Assembly: GCA_026874595.1 (NCBI GenBank)
Contig: CM049322.1
Location: forward strand, 40,414,840 to 40,478,839
DNA: 64,000 nucleotides
Source: Sipunculus nudus
Taxonomy: Eukaryota; Annelida; Sipuncula; Golfingiida; Sipunculidae
Reading direction: 5' to 3'
Part shown: positions 12,677 through 27,147 of the stretch, piece by piece
Layout of the letters: every line of letters begins with the position of its first letter
Numbering within the stretch: position 1 is the first letter of the stretch
The notes under the pieces: generated by a model
What the model was told of the DNA's origin: nothing
The model's database searches: none
Seen by the model: the letters and a program-made list of their open reading frames with translations, nothing else
Position numbers and translations under genes: made by a program

Positions 12677-13260
12677 CATTTGTATTGGTCTATCCACTTA
12701 GTATATTATTTTGGCTGGACAAATTTTCTAGCAGGAAGGGATGAGGTGTTCTGTGATAGCCTTACGTACTCCACTGTATAACTCATTCGCACTCGATACC
12801 ATAAACATTTTACAAAGGGACATGATTCCCTCCTTGTACAGAGGGATATATGGTGACGTGAGAGGAGAGGTTATCAGAGTTCTCATGAAATTCTGCTCCT
12901 AGCCACCATAATCCAACAAATCGCGCTGGGGTATTTGGTCGGGGTAGATAAGATGAGGATTATCCTTCTTGAACCGGAATGGAATTAGGACTTTCGCCAG
13001 TGAACCATTGATAGTTGCCGCACTGTGTTTATATGTGATTATGGGTATAGGTACAGAGAGCTGGTGCTTTGTCTGAGGAAGACGCATTTTGTTTCTCGGA
13101 CTTTCTTTTGGGTTGAAAAACCCGCCCTTCACCATGCAAGTCGCAGCATATAAAAAGAGCACAGGCATTAAATTAAAAAGGCATCATTTACAACGTCAGC
13201 ACGATTATGAAGTGAAGTTCTAACTGTCCTTCCGTCTTTGTTTAGTCCTCTTCTTTCATT

Positions 13261-13302
<42 letters not shown>

Positions 13303-14469
13303 ATTTATTATGCCGTGTGCCTGACTCCAGAAAGGAAGCTCACGGGTATGTAACAACTGAAAAAGTAAAAATGAAGTCCCTTTCTGTACTTATTTTGGAA
13401 TGGAAAGTTTAATTAAATTTATTTTATTGTAAGATAATGAAAACGCCAGAAATTATAACATAAATTGAACTTCTAGCACTTGTTTTGACCGCCTGCTGCC
13501 ATGGCTACTGCAGTTTAGATTTAGGTCATACTGGCAATACATGTGTTTAAGACAAAGGCTTTTGGATTTATATTTCAGAACATGTAAAAATGCCATATCT
13601 GGACTTATGGGTAATATATACGGGTCACTATCAAAGTTAATTAATGGAAATTCGTGAATGTCGAGTCGGATGTTTTATTTAATTCACAGTGTACGGATGT
13701 GTTCGTTAACCGATTTAGAACACAGGCATTTTTTATTTATCTCAATATCTCGGGATAATGCCCTCAAGATTTGATTTACTGTGTCTTTTCCTCTCCTTTC
13801 TTAAACATCAACCCCTGCCTGTCAGACAATTTAATAATTATCCATAATGATGCTGGAACATTTTCTGTATAATTGTAAATGGGTTATCAGCTGTTATCAA
13901 TACATGCGATTTTGATACATATCCATGAATAAATTGATAGCAGACTTCGAAACACGCCACGACAGTTCATGTTGGAGACTTTTAGGGTCTGCTCAATAAC
14001 AGGTTTAGAAGATGATTTAAACAGCCTTACTTACTTCTGGAAAGAAAAAGGAAAAGACACTTCGCGGACTTATTTGTGTCGGCATGTTCCCATGGCGGCT
14101 GCGTTGTCATGGCATTTTGGTGTTAATCCTTTATCACCCGAATGTGAGCAAGCTAACGGCTTAAATTGCCTGTCACGTAGAATGATTCAAACAGCCACTG
14201 TACTATTGTACTGGGCTTACTGAAACTCTCTTTTTCTTAGAAGATCATTGACTATATTAGAACCACATATATGAAAACAATTCCAGTATATTAACCACTT
14301 GTTGACAACAGGGTGACCACTTGTTATTGCTACATCACCTATACATCATTATATCTGTGTATGTGTATGTGTATATGTGAAAAGAACCAGAAGAATGAAA
14401 AAAAAATCACCATCTTGTTCTTGCTTTCATAAAAAGGTGACCTTAAGGCATGTATTTTTCTTGAGATAT
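12674..14469. other. Unique DNA, no gene seen
   Basis: Apart from the microsatellite at 13261-13302 I recognise nothing here. Two open frames (13168-12899 minus, 89 codons; 13969-14223 plus, 84 codons) have no recognisable domain and are within the length expected by chance. Confidence 0.5.
13261..13302. repeat. Compound (TA)n(TG)n microsatellite
   Basis: About 7 TA units followed by about 13 TG units. Confidence 0.97.
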
Positions 14470-14640
14470 TACCATCATAACCGCATCCTGGATTTTGGTG
14501 AAAATCCATTTAGAAGAACACCTAGAGGGCAAAAGGTTAAAAAGACTGTAATTGCTTGACACTTCAGATGGCGGTAAAAATGCCATAACGGCAATTTGGT
14601 AAGAGATATACCACTGCTTCCTCTCTTGACAACATATAAG
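14470..14640 (+). repeat. Dispersed repeat R1, copy 2
   Basis: This is the second copy of the repeat at 10226-10420. The shared core is TAATTGCTTGACACTTC then ATGGCGG and AAAATGCCATAAC. Just upstream, GGATTTTGGTGAAAATCC (14489-14506) can form a perfect 7 bp hairpin with a 4 base loop; copy 1 keeps only the left arm. Confidence 0.6.
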
Positions 14641-17600
14641 AGGGCAGCTCACAATAGAAAAGCGTAATATATTGCTATAATATATGGAAATATCGAAGCT
14701 TTTCCAAAAATTTTACTTGGGTAGGAAAAACGTTACTTTAACAAAATTGCTACACATATATATGAGCAAAAATACAATCATAATTGCACACAACGTACGA
14801 ACATATGATATTTGACGTATTTATGCATATTTTTTATCATATCACTGCTTGTTACGAAAGAATTTCCCTACAGAAGCGTTTTGTTACCACTATTTATCGA
14901 CATCTAACTGTAGAAAAAGAGTAATATTTCCTGAGTTCAGATTAGAACAATTCAATTTTGATATGAGAATTATTGGTGAATGTTTCTTTCACTCAAAATG
15001 TTTAATGAAACATCAATAAATATGGATAGGAGAAATCGAATTATGTTGACATCATATTGTACATGCTAAATAGAGTATTATGGATTTTATATGGGATATC
15101 ATAAAAGCGAGTGGTTCTGCCTTCTACAGATTTCTGAAGTCACAAAGACATAATGGCTTCGATATCTACATGACAGGAGATTTATAAATTTTGGGTTTAA
15201 ATAAATCTTCCCTATCATTGTTGTCATGACGACCATTTTGAACCATAATCAATCAAAGCTTTCCTACATTATAACCATTGGGAGACAATTGGCCTATACC
15301 TAAAAAGTGTGGTCATCTGGTGATTGTATATTGCATTTTCTTAGTTAGTTATTGTTCTTCTTTCATTGTGCTGTTTCCTTGATTCACCTTGTATTTATGT
15401 GACTGAAAGTCAATGCGTCTGTAAATTTCCCTTGTTTTTCCTCAAAGTTCTTTTTGTCAAGCATTTCCGGTGTAATCACGATATGGTAAATAAAATAAAA
15501 CAGTGTAAACAGTTATGAGCTTTCTCGAATTTTATTCATTTAATGCCGGACCTAGTAAGTTAAAGGTCTTTCACCAATGTGCCCAGCTCTGAACTTGAAC
15601 TAAAGTAACTGTGAGGAGAGTTCCATTTTACTAAGCAAGCGTTAGGGACTGGGATATTTAAAATATCAAGCTGAGAGCTAGATGCTTTAATACAAGCGAG
15701 ATGTAACATTCGCAGTTTTCTCACGTCCACTAAGAGTTTTGAATCAGGAGCACGAAAAACCAAAGCAATGAAGTATTCTTTCCTAGGCTTACGTTCCAAA
15801 CAAGACCATCAAGAAAAATCAATATAGTACTTAATAGGACAAATTTAAATTTGCTTTCCTAGAACCGATGTCATCAATTAAAATAGTTTATGAACCCACA
15901 TCCATTCTCCATGGGTTATCATAAAGAAATATAGTAAGATTAAGTTATTTCATTTAATTGGCCCCATAAGAAGGCCTGAAATTAATTAAATTAGACATTT
16001 ACCCTTATACCAAAAAGGAACACTGAGTTGAATAATTTCTAATGAGACGAAATGAAGAAAAAAAATCTATAATAAGCTGGGATTTATCAAGTAGCAATAA
16101 CCGTAGCTACGCGCGCTGTAGAAAACTACTGGCTCAGAACTTGACAAAAAATATATTTCCCTAAATGATTAATTCAACAATTTACTATTTTTTCTAGATA
16201 AACCCCTTATATTCTCAATTTGTATTCTGAATTAAACGTATTGAATGTAAAGAAATTCATCCTGTGACATCAAAATTGTTCATTGATATATGTTTGAACG
16301 TATATGTTTGAGAAGATGTGTTTCTAAAGACACTATTCTCTTCAATAATTATAAGGTGTAATACCTTTTCCCGTGTAATCTTTTCAATTTAAAAAACATG
16401 TTTAAACATTTTATATGAAAAACATGAGTGTTCTCCAAAAGTATCTATTGTTTTAAATTACAATAAAGATATTTTCATATAAAATATTAATCAGCTCTGG
16501 AAATAAAAATATTGTTCTGTTGTGCTTTATTTATATACAAAACCATATGTTATACATCGAAAAGTGCACGTGTGTAATAAAAATATATTTTTTAATCAAA
16601 AGAATATGATTTACGCCAGGTTAGCCCATATCAGTAATAATTAGCGAATTAAGGGAAGGTATGGAACCATGCTATGGGCCAAGGAAATGTACCCCGAGAT
16701 AAATATCAAAGCTGCATGACATCCTTAGAGCATTCTGATTTGCCCATGCAGAAACCAAACCGATGGTTTTTGACACCTGTATTAGGAGCACACCTTGGAC
16801 TTTGTATAGAGACAAAATTTCGCTGTCGCTGGAGCCAGAAACAGTCCATGCAGTAGCTAATATAAACCCATAGGTAACCATACATTTGCTCTGCTCTTAG
16901 AAATATTATGTCATACATGCGAGTGTAAAAATAACCACAAGAATACTGTTTATACAGACCTGGTTAGTTTGGAATATGACCAGAATCAAACAATTTATGT
17001 AAAATTCAGTGGATTTAGATTTTGCCACTGCAATAGGTTTACAGATGGTATAAACTATCTTACATACTGTATTCGCTCCAATAATCGAAAGTAATCGAAA
17101 CAAAAACCAGGCAAGTGCATTGCATATGTATGTAATACATAATCCCCTTATCACTCCCACTCTAACATTTTATTAAATATCGGTAAACATATCCCCTGAT
17201 TCGACAGGATAGAGAATGACATCCATAGATGATCTAAGAACAGTACTACATAACTCACGTGACAGGCAAGCATAAATCGGGCTCTTAGAAAATGTTACTT
17301 CTCAGTGATTTTTTTCTTTATAAAAGTTTTATTAATCAAGTCAATCTTCCCTTTTGCGTGGATGAATCAGTAGCAGATAATTTGGGTTGGAATAACGCAC
17401 ACGGAAGACTAAAAGCCCTGAGAATAAATGATGCTCAGTTTACATGGAAACCTCGTGACATGATTATTGATTGTGTTAAAATCGTGATGTCACTGACCGC
17501 ATAGGAAGTTGGACTCTTGCCAGTCTTTCATTCAGGTAGCAGATCATATTGAAATATCCCATTGCAACCATAATCAGTTTCCTGGGTTCAACGCTGCTTA

Positions 17601-20600
17601 CCAACGAGATGATACATGAGTAAAGATATATATTTTATGCCAATCCTGTGTATTTACAAAACTGGTTATAAACGAGAGAAAATTACAAAAACTGATAACA
17701 TTGAAAAAAGTACAAAAATCTACGTCATATCCCTAATTTTAAAATATATAACAAGTTGCAATAATACTGAGAAAATGGTTCATGGTAAATCTTCACACAA
17801 GGGTTATTCAATTGCTATCTAAAAGTTATAAACTTGTAACTTGTTTTAAAAAAAACTGGTGCAAGTTGCCATAAGGTAACATATTTCCATTTGTACGGAA
17901 ATATATTAATTATTAAAAAACAAATAGGAATTTTATCAACCACTATTGCCTAAATAGAGTACCAAGTACAAAGACAAATTTCTTGCCTAAAAGATTGATC
18001 TATGGGGGTATTCTTTCTCGTTCTTCAATACCTGGTATACATTTTATTTTAAACAGAAGCCAACTACCAAGACAAAAACAAGTCATTATCAGGTTTGTAT
18101 TAACCCTCTTTTAAGTATTTCGGATTTTATATTTTCAATCAACTATCTGCCCTGCAGCCTTAAAAGTAAAAGTAAGAAACCTTCTGGAGAAACTACGGAA
18201 CCATTAAAGGGACATGGGTGCTACATTTATTTATGGTAAAGATCGCGTTTCCTGGTGTTCTTTCGAATCCCCACACGTATCCCTGTAAAGCACCGTAAGA
18301 AGCAGACAATCTCCATATCATCGCCATAAACAGAACCGGATACCATTACGTACAGATTTACTTCCAGTCCCAGGGCTAAAGCATATTCAAGTTTGGATGT
18401 TGTATGTTTGGCACTGCATAGTTACATCATAACTTTTACATTATTAGACCACTAAAAGGCGTGAATATCGGCTCACCGTGGCAATCTTCGGTAAACTCCC
18501 TTTTGCCTCGTTTTTTTCTGTGGTAAATGGTGTTGACTCATTTGTGGGTTGGACCTTGAGCCTTTATAGCAGAAATGGTGTAATTATACGGTTTAAATCA
18601 TTCTGTCATTATCCACAATGGGGACAATATACTCCTTCACTCTTTTAGCCGAAGGAACACCATGTCTGTTTTCGAATGCTTTATTGGCACATTACCCTAT
18701 GACCTATTCAATATTGCAGTGTCTCCTTTTACGCGCATATATGTCGTATAGTTTTCTTCTTTCATAATGATGTTTATCTATGGTAAACTCAATCTCCTAC
18801 TGACATAATGACTTTTGTTAGTTAGATTTTATCTATCGTACATTGTAAAAGTATTTGTATAATATTCCATTTTTCAAATCTAAAATCAAATTGAAGCGAT
18901 AACTATATTGAAGCAACAGTTTTACTCAGTCGCAGTAACAGTTCATGAGTAGAAACCAACATGAGCATAAGTTAGTTCCCTTGAATATAAATTTCTGATT
19001 TTTATTAATCAGAAAAAATACAAATACACTAGGATTTTATACACATTCCGAGAAACGTATATATCTGGACAAAAGCTTTAAAAAGCATGACTGTGATTGT
19101 AGTGCAAAGATAATTACAACCTACTCAGTATATTTCCGGTAAATTCATGTTGATGATGATCATATTCTTGCTAACATGGTAAAGGATGAGGGAAACCCAG
19201 GATATACTGTGGTTCTAGAATCATCAATATAATGGTATCCGAGGTCAACGATCGTAGAAGTATAAGCTATGTAATATACATGGCAATACTGCATGTCTAA
19301 ACTGTTAACGCTACCTCAACACTTGCTGTGGGGTCACGGGGTCAGTCAGGGAATGTGAGGGAGGTCATCATCGATTTCATGTTATATTCCCCTCAAGAAT
19401 AGGCGCGCAATAGAAATGTCGAACAATGGTCAGATTATGACGGAGGCATCCGGGATTTATGGTCCCATAACGGGGCCGGGTATCGGCATTCCCAGAAACC
19501 CATTTGCAAAGCTACCATATTATTTATATCGTATGTGGTGATTTGGAGGTCTTTCGTGATTGAACTGGATGCGTTTACGGAAAATTGTTGATTCTTCTGT
19601 TCACTGCATGGTCTGGCTGTATGTGATTATATTACAACTGTTGTATGTTTTTAACTACCCTAATGAGGAACGTTTTCTCACTGCAATTCTTTTTAGTCCA
19701 TGAGTCCTCATACTGGAGTAAAAATGTATTTGCGCAAGATTATTCCTAGAGTGTTTCCCTTAAATCTGAATCACCTATGGCTTGAACATTCTGGGTGTAT
19801 AGGGTGCCTTCCCTAAAAGCATCCGTCCTGTTTAAACTACGCACGCTCTGTCTATTACGGCAGGGACAGTGAGTAAGTAAACTTAACCATATCATAACCA
19901 TGAAACGGCAACTTTGAGCCTGAAACTGAGTTAACGTCTGCCAGCGGGGAAAATAAACCTCTGTCACTGCTATGATTATGACCCTACCGGACAGGGAAAA
20001 TCATCCTCTTTGAGTATTATATTTGAATTATATTCGTCTAAAGTAAATAACCTGTATCTCATAAAAACATTAGCTGTAGAAAACAGGATCACTACAGCAC
20101 ACTACAGCCTGATTCTGTCCAGTAGACCATCACTCCTTTCTCACTCGATGTATATGTGTGTGAGCATGTAAATGAATGCAGGCAATGGTAATTTTGTCAA
20201 ATGTGACGAAATATGTCTCGACCATGTTAAAGGAAAAGAATTATTGTCTTTGGCAAAACGAAATGTGACCTAATTGATCCCAACCCATTGTATTGGACAG
20301 CATCTTAAAGAACAAGTGGATTATGGGTTGAATGTCTCATGAAAAGAAATAAAAATAAAGATATATGTTAGCACCTCGTGTATTTATAATCGATGTGACT
20401 GGATTAGTGATGCGTTTTTGTGGCAGTCCTCTGTATGGGCCATTGATTTGCAATAATATTTACGGCTGTATCAAAGTCCATAACAGTTAATTGTCCTTGG
20501 ATCATTGTAAATCACGATCAAAGCGTTCCGGTTCAGCATCACCGGTTTTGGAATCAGAATTTCGGCCGTGTTAACCGTGTTGTTAATCGTAGGTAGAGTT

Positions 20601-22955
20601 TGTTTTCTTCCCCTTCCTTAACTTTTAAAGTAGCCCTGATACGACACAATTTTACGACTGAACCTAGTCCAGAGGGAATCGCTAAATGAGTCCCAGTGGG
20701 CCCTTTAAGAAATCCTCTGTGGGCCTATCATATTCTAATCTTGGCGAGCCGAGGACTTATGTTTGAACTCTTTGTGGCGGGAATAACAACGTAGCCATAC
20801 AAATCATGATTTTCCTGACAATTTTCGTATTAAGTTGTGTTTATGTGGGTTCTCAATGTATCAAATCCTGTCTTAAAGCTTTTATCTACCATATATAAGG
20901 CAAACTGGTGTTTTGGATCTCTTAAACTCTGTAATTTCTTCATATTTAATATTTGGCTCAGTCCATACAATATCCAGTCGACGAAATCATCGCTAGGTAA
21001 CATTTTGTACAATCAACAAACCCAAAACTTTTTTACTTTAGGCCAGAAAGAGGAAAAAGCGTTATTAACAATTATGAAGATAATAGCCTTCCTTATGTCA
21101 TTTTCCTGTAAACAATTTAAAACCATTTTATGAGTAACTAGTCTATTCTGTAGCGACATCTTGCCACTAATCAGTGAATGGGTATATCAGGGAATAGTGA
21201 TGACGTCATTATAGACATGACGTACCAAAGAGGCATCAACATTCACGGGACCAATAATCAAGAGCTGCCGACCTCTGTTTACAGCGAGACTTGTATTCTT
21301 AGCGTGCACGCGCTTCACTGTTGCGTCACATTTCTTTATATCCATATCCAAGGAGGATAAACAATGGCTACTTATTAGGGACGCCATTAACCACGGATAT
21401 ATAAGTAACATGCTAACCAGGCCGTAAAGTAAATGATATTTATATCATGAGTATAGGTAAGGAACCAAAAATTACGCTTTTGCCTCTTTATGCCATTGGT
21501 GCAAATATTGTTTGGAAATGTTGTCTTATGTAGAGATAATCGCGAAAAATTTGGTTGACAGGGGGTGTGGAACGGACTATAAACTCTCAAAGAAAATGAT
21601 ACAAATATATGCGCCGTTTGTTCTTGCAGAAACTATAACCTTAACCTACAAGACAGGTAAACATTAAGAAACATCTATAAAATTCCTCATATAATTTCTG
21701 ACACTAATTTGACATTTGCAAAAAATAGGTGATTTCCATTATAAGGCAAAAACTGCATTTTAATGTTACATTATATTACTCAAAGCCAACTTAATCAGTA
21801 TGCGTAACATCAGTGACAATAAGGCTCCAGGATAGATGACATTGCTAAAGCTAAGCTGCTTCTGCAAAACTGAATACATTGACACAATTCTCTTCAAGTA
21901 ATCTGTTAAAATCGGGTAAAATAGTCAGCCCAGAAGAGCACAAGAGATCATCAATGAACACCCGTTATACTCCGCAGGAACATGATATAATGACGCATAG
22001 TAGTAAGGTTCTTAGCAAATAATGCGGGAATTTTGGTCTCCGACATGACGGGTAATCACAATTCTCAAGAAATCCTTTTCAAAACTAACGTATTGCTGTA
22101 ATGCTCGCCGTGGGATTTTGACAGGGATGATAAGACGAGGACTCTCAGTCTCTGACGGATGTATTTAGTACCGTTTGTTTTATAATTCCTCCCGAGCACT
22201 TATTGTCAAGATGTGTAATATTACTCTATATTGTGCTGACGTACAGGTGGACTTTTGATCAACCGAAATATCGACTTGAAACTTTTACATGGATATATAA
22301 AATTCCTAAATAAAAAAAAGCGGGGCTTCAATCTTGCACGAAAATTTGAAAATTTATTACAATACATATGGATGACACAGAAATTTGAAACATGATATTA
22401 CATCTAAAGAGGCTGAATTCAACACTCTAAACAACGTCATAACCATAAATTAACCCATATATTGCGAAATGTTGAAAGAAATATATGCGATAACGTTATT
22501 TATATTAAGATAAACATATTAAAAAAATACATGCACACTTTGGCTGTATAAATTAGTTATTCAAATCGTCGTCGTTTTAAGAATAATATATCGTTGTTAT
22601 CTTCGGTAACAGGTTAACATTATTTATACAACTACAAAACATAGGACATACTGGCGATATCACAATGTGATCATTTTAACATTTAAAAACAAGACATGCC
22701 ATAACAATATTGCTTGCCAATGTCTAAGGCAACATGTGGCATCAAAATTGTACAGAAATTTAGATATATCGCCCCGAACTAAAAGAAATGTCAAAAACAT
22801 ATACCTAAAGCAGCCTGGTCGATAATATGTCGAAAACATGATGACATATAGCGCTATTCTTCCTAAAAATGTCGCACAGATCATTTTCTTTTGACTTAGT
22901 CACTCCGTCGCAGAATCGACGGGAGCTATTTTCGTGATATATGTTTTCCTTGTAA
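14641..22955. other. Long AT-rich stretch, no supported gene
   Basis: No repeat of recognisable family and no convincing coding sequence was seen in these 8 kb. A GC-richer patch at 19320-19510 and another at 21180-21380 stand out; the latter contains a TGACGTCA palindrome (21201-21208). A minus-strand frame at 21012-20830 (60 codons) has a protein-like composition (SDDFVDWILYGLSQ and so on) but no domain I can name. A TTAAAGGGAC motif at 18204 may be the worn end of a TTAA-type miniature element without a visible partner. Confidence 0.5.
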
Positions 22956-23110
22956 CATCAGAAGGGCCAAGGCCGAAAACCAAATTAATTGCTTGTCACT
23001 TCAAATGACAAAAACAAACGTCATAACTGCAGTCAGTTGACCGACTGACGGAAAGAATGTTGATTATTTTCTTGAGAAAATGAATGCGCTGGCAACTGCA
23101 TTCATCATTT
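22956..23110 (+). repeat. Dispersed repeat R1, copy 3
   Basis: This is the third copy of the repeat at 10226 and 14470, sharing AATTGCTTGTCACTTC at 22990, then CGTCATAACTGCAGTCAG and GAGAAAAT. It lacks the ATGGCGG seen in the other two copies. It lies about 8.44 kb from copy 2, which itself is about 4.26 kb from copy 1. Confidence 0.55.
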
Positions 23111-24246
23111 GACAATACACCATATTGTCAACTTCACGATTGCAACCGGTGCTAGATATATCAACCAGGAACGGTTTTTCTAAACTTTCTACAAGGTTGA
23201 AAGACCTTTGGGCGAAATTTTACTTTATCAGTCCACATTCCTAAAAGTTCCCGTTCAGCATTCAGTTATATCATTTTTTTTAAACACACAATGACTATTA
23301 TATATAAATTAGTATAAGCTGTTACTTTCAAGAGTAATGGTAATTTCAAGGTTGGTATACACAATTTTTAAACGTGTTACGTTATTGCAGTTTTTTTTAT
23401 AATATAAATTGTATTCGGAAAAAGGGTAATGCCGTGTGACAAATGAAATGAAGATTGACAGAGCCTTAAAAAGCAAGCTTTCATCAGAATCCTAAGGATT
23501 ACGTAATATGTCAAGGACAGGTTATGAATAATCGATTATATCTTTGCACTGTTCATATAAGCCCTGAGATTATGAAGGCATAGTTAGATATATTCTTACA
23601 ATTCTGCCATCTTTATCGTCTTCAGAAGACTGTATTTTACTGTATCTTAATTTTTACATGATGCAAATATGTTCAAATATCACTTATGTATCTTTATAAT
23701 TTGATAGGTCGTACATATCAGAAATAGCATCTTCATTCCCGATTGATTATCGGTTTTCATGATAAAATGAAACTGCAGCTGGATGTCTCAATTAAAGTCA
23801 AATATAGGGTGACTCAAAAGATACCTTAAGTAAAAATAAAATGGGATATCCTTGACTGGAGGAGTTGTCGGGGTTGACTTGCTGACGAGGGTAACCAATT
23901 AATTAATGTTTTAATGAATGACTCAGACATAGTTTTTGTCTGTCTGCTGTAACGTCGCATTTGTGCAATTATATGGTCGTAGATATACAATAAATAACGT
24001 TTTTAAAGTATTGCGTAACAATCCTGCTGTGTTATGATATCACACGCAAATGCTGTATATATAGTTTCCGCTTGATATTCGATGAATGCATAGTTAAGAT
24101 TCATACATGCTTAAAACATATTTGAACATGTCACATGCATTAGCTGTTTCTATGTTTAATCTATAATATTTGGTGCATATTACCGCCTCCATTTATGCTG
24201 CCTTGTCTAGTTTTTAATATAAGTATATGCTGCACTGAACCATACC
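23111..24246. other. AT-rich DNA, nothing recognised
   Basis: No coding frame, repeat family or structured element was seen. Confidence 0.5.
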
Positions 24247-24536
24247 ACTTATGAGTTGGGGACTAGGTGAGGGGCCGTTTGTATTCGCTTTATATGTTAT
24301 GATATGTCTTATTATGATGTCACCCAGGCCCAGTGTCTACTACACTAACGGGTCCCGCGTGTGTGGTCCTCCATTTCTGGGTCATAATACTGCGGACCCC
24401 CCCCCCCCCTCCCCCCCCCCCCCGACCCCCTAAACACGTCCTCCTTTATAAGTGAAAAACGGCTGTTGAACAGCTTTCCCATTGAGGATTGCTGGAACTG
24501 TCCTTGAAAAGCGGCTTGGCTGAGTTTTAAAACTCA

Positions 24537-24538
<2 letters not shown>
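24247..24538 (-). mobile_element. SINE family S1, copy 1 (decayed)
   Basis: On the minus strand this aligns with the four other S1 copies (26892, 41219, 51105, 63169). Shared blocks include GTCACCCAGGC (24318-24330 on plus), CTGGGTCATAA (24377-24388), TTTCCCATT (24474-24482) and a B-box remnant near 24520-24535. The tRNA-like head is lost into the following (AT)n tract. A run of 13 C, one T and 13 C (24397-24423) has grown where other copies have only CCCC. Confidence 0.7.

Positions 24539-24586
<48 letters not shown>
24539..24586. repeat. (TA)n microsatellite
   Basis: A pure tract of 48 bp abutting the S1 SINE copy. Confidence 0.97.
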
Positions 24587-24589
<3 letters not shown>

Positions 24590-24899
24590 TAGATAATATT
24601 TATATGCCACAATTTATCGATAAAAGGTTCGTTGTCTTATATTGTCCAAATGTCTGCACAGTATTTTGACAAAAGGTATATGATCGCTTCAATATGTTCA
24701 AATTATTCACTTAACGAGCCTTGAGACGAAACATTTATAAGGCAGGCACTTAATAATAATACGCAAAGCCATAACAACGCATAAAACAGGTGAACTAGAA
24801 AGAGTAAGTCTTTGTACCGGGATGGTTTTGCCGGAAACGTTTTGTATTCAACCCATATATAATACATATATAATTGCAAATATAATAGGTTTATGGTAA

Positions 24900-24950
<51 letters not shown>
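24900..24950. repeat. (TA)n microsatellite
   Basis: A pure tract of about 51 bp. The flanking 24587-24899 and 24951-25495 hold nothing I recognise. Confidence 0.97.
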
Positions 24951-24952
<2 letters not shown>

Positions 24953-25495
24953 GGAATATTACTCTACATCAACAGATCAGCGGCAGGGTGTTCACACACA
25001 AATATGTCTGTGTGTGCGTGTTATGCTGGAGTTTTCTTGTCCTTATATTTCGATGCTTTAATACTACCTATTTGGAGTAGTTGGTCAATGTTTACGGATT
25101 TTAGGGGTTCTTTATAAAATTTTCCGAAAATATTTATGACTTTGACTTTGGGTGACTTCTAGCAGGTCACCGAGTGCATTACTGGTTCCCCCGGCGCTGG
25201 TGATGTGTCAAGATTAATTAGTCAAGGGACTGGTCTATTTTCCCGCCCGCTCTGCATTCCATTCATATTGAATCTAATGGAACCATCTTTCTTATAAAAG
25301 AGATTTAAACATTAAGTATTATGTTTCTAAGGTCGGGGATCTAGATCCATGCAAACTGCTGACCAAGTTTAAGTAAGTGCGGGAGTGTGTATTAGTCTAT
25401 CAATACAAGTAGACAACAGAAAAGCCGAATACTTCATAAACAACGGCCACGTAGGTATATTATTTTTGTTTGTAAAGAGGACCTCGCCAAAATTT

Positions 25496-25720
25496 ATATA
25501 TATTATTTTGTTTTATATGTTATTGATATATATATATATATATACATATATATGCATTTGTATAGATATATATATATATTTATATATACATATATACAAA
25601 TATATTTATACATATAAGCAGATATATATATATATATATATTCGTGTGTAATCGATGAATATATATATATATGTGTGTGTAGGTGCGTGTGTATACAATA
25701 ACTGAGGGCTGATGTGGGTG
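25496..25720. repeat. Compound, interrupted (TA)n/(TG)n region
   Basis: Several TA tracts are broken by single CATA, GATA and TTTA variants, ending in short TG runs (25672-25720). It has the look of an old microsatellite accumulating mutations. Confidence 0.9.
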
Positions 25721-26891
25721 TGTGTGTAATTGCGTACCTTATTCAAGCACATAAACCATAATGCTTCTGTGGCGTGAAAGCTTCATGGGCAATGTCTCTA
25801 CGTTTTCCAATACTAATAAATAAAGGCTCCAAAGTACAGCTATGTCGAAATCAGAGGTTTACGTCAATATATTCGAGGGTCAGTTCGTTTCATTGTGAAT
25901 ATGTCAACTTATACGTAAAAATAATCATTATATCCGCATAACATTAAGGTGCGTCTTAGATTAGTGTTTTTTCGTTGCTTTTTTGTTTTGTAGACATAAC
26001 GGCAGTTCAGACGAAATCTAATATGATCTTCGTGCGAGTTTTGATAGTTTATGTCAAATTTTTTGATAAAATCTTGAAATAACGTCCATCAGACACACAG
26101 TATTTGCTTTGCTGTGACATTTTATTAAGCCTCCTCTGATAATAGTAAACTCCGATTGTCATATCGTCTGCGCAGAGGGCATGGTCTCCAAAACACTAGA
26201 GGTTATGGTGACACTTGGGATACAGCTTATTGTCGTAAGTTTAAATTGTAATCGATCAAATCGGATAATATGAGAGTAATATAAAGGAGGAAGTACCATA
26301 GTTTGTTCATGCCATAAATCTGATCTGTAAAACTAAACTTTAGTTTATTGGTGCAAAGTTTTCTTAGATACCCGGGCTTTAATTGGAACACACATTACCC
26401 AGGTAACATGTACTAACATTAGTCGTGTCTCAAACTTCCTTTGTGTCGCTTAATCTACCTTTTTTAATGCGTGATTATGTTATGACAAAGAGTATTTCAT
26501 ATTCTTACGCAAATATGGTAAAAAACCATTTACATCTTTTTTTATAATCCTCATAATATCTATATTTATGAATCATATATCAGCGATAGATGATATATAA
26601 TAAGGAACCAAAACAGTGTTTTTTCTTGTGTTCCTGTCTACATTTAATTTGCAATACTAACTACAGTCCGTGCTTCTGTTGTTCTAAAAATAACACTAAT
26701 TTATTCTTTAGATTAGCTTGGTTGATTAGCTCAGTAGACTTAATCTATTGTTAATCTGTCATGTTTCCATCGGCCTGATATGAAGAGCCCTTTTTCGGTA
26801 AAAAATCTAATTGAAAATACTTATTCGTTTTGACGAATAAGAAGAAATTACAGTGAAATAATTATATTGATTAGCTCATTCTTTCCAAATC
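25721..26891. other. AT-rich DNA, nothing recognised
   Basis: No coding frame or repeat was seen on either strand. Confidence 0.5.
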
Positions 26892-27147
26892 ACTACCCTG
26901 TATGTGTAATCGTCCCCTATTACTGGGTCATAACAGCGTGCAATCTGAAAGCTGGTGAGTTATACATGCCACACTCGTTTTGTGAGTGAAACATGGCCGC
27001 GGGGCACGCTCTTGCCATTAAGCCTGCAGAGCGCTCACCCTGTGTGGGGCCGACCGTGAAAAATCTCACCGCTTCGGCTTAGATTAGAAATCACAATCTA
27101 CCGTCTTTGACAACTGTGCTCGACCCCTAGACCACGGAAGCCATTAG
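26892..27147 (-). mobile_element. SINE family S1, copy 2 (tail truncated)
   Basis: On the minus strand it starts with a tRNA-like head. The A-box region TGGTCTAGGGGTCGAGCAC lies at about 27107-27130, and a degraded B box at about 27080-27092. The family-specific block follows: CACGGTCGGCC, then GTGAGCGCTCTGCAGGCTTA (27018-27047 on plus) and CACTCACAAAACGAGTG. It ends near 26892, so the 3' half seen in copies at 41219, 51105 and 63169 is missing. Confidence 0.8.

Noticed and set aside
19357-19375. Inverted copy of the 29465 block
   Set aside because: Only about 15 bases match (GATGACCTCCCTCAC on the minus strand), a length expected by chance, and flanks do not align.
20830-21012. Coding exon with a protein-like composition on the minus strand
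   Set aside because: Sixty codons with no domain, no paired exons and no clear splice sites; many such frames occur by chance here.
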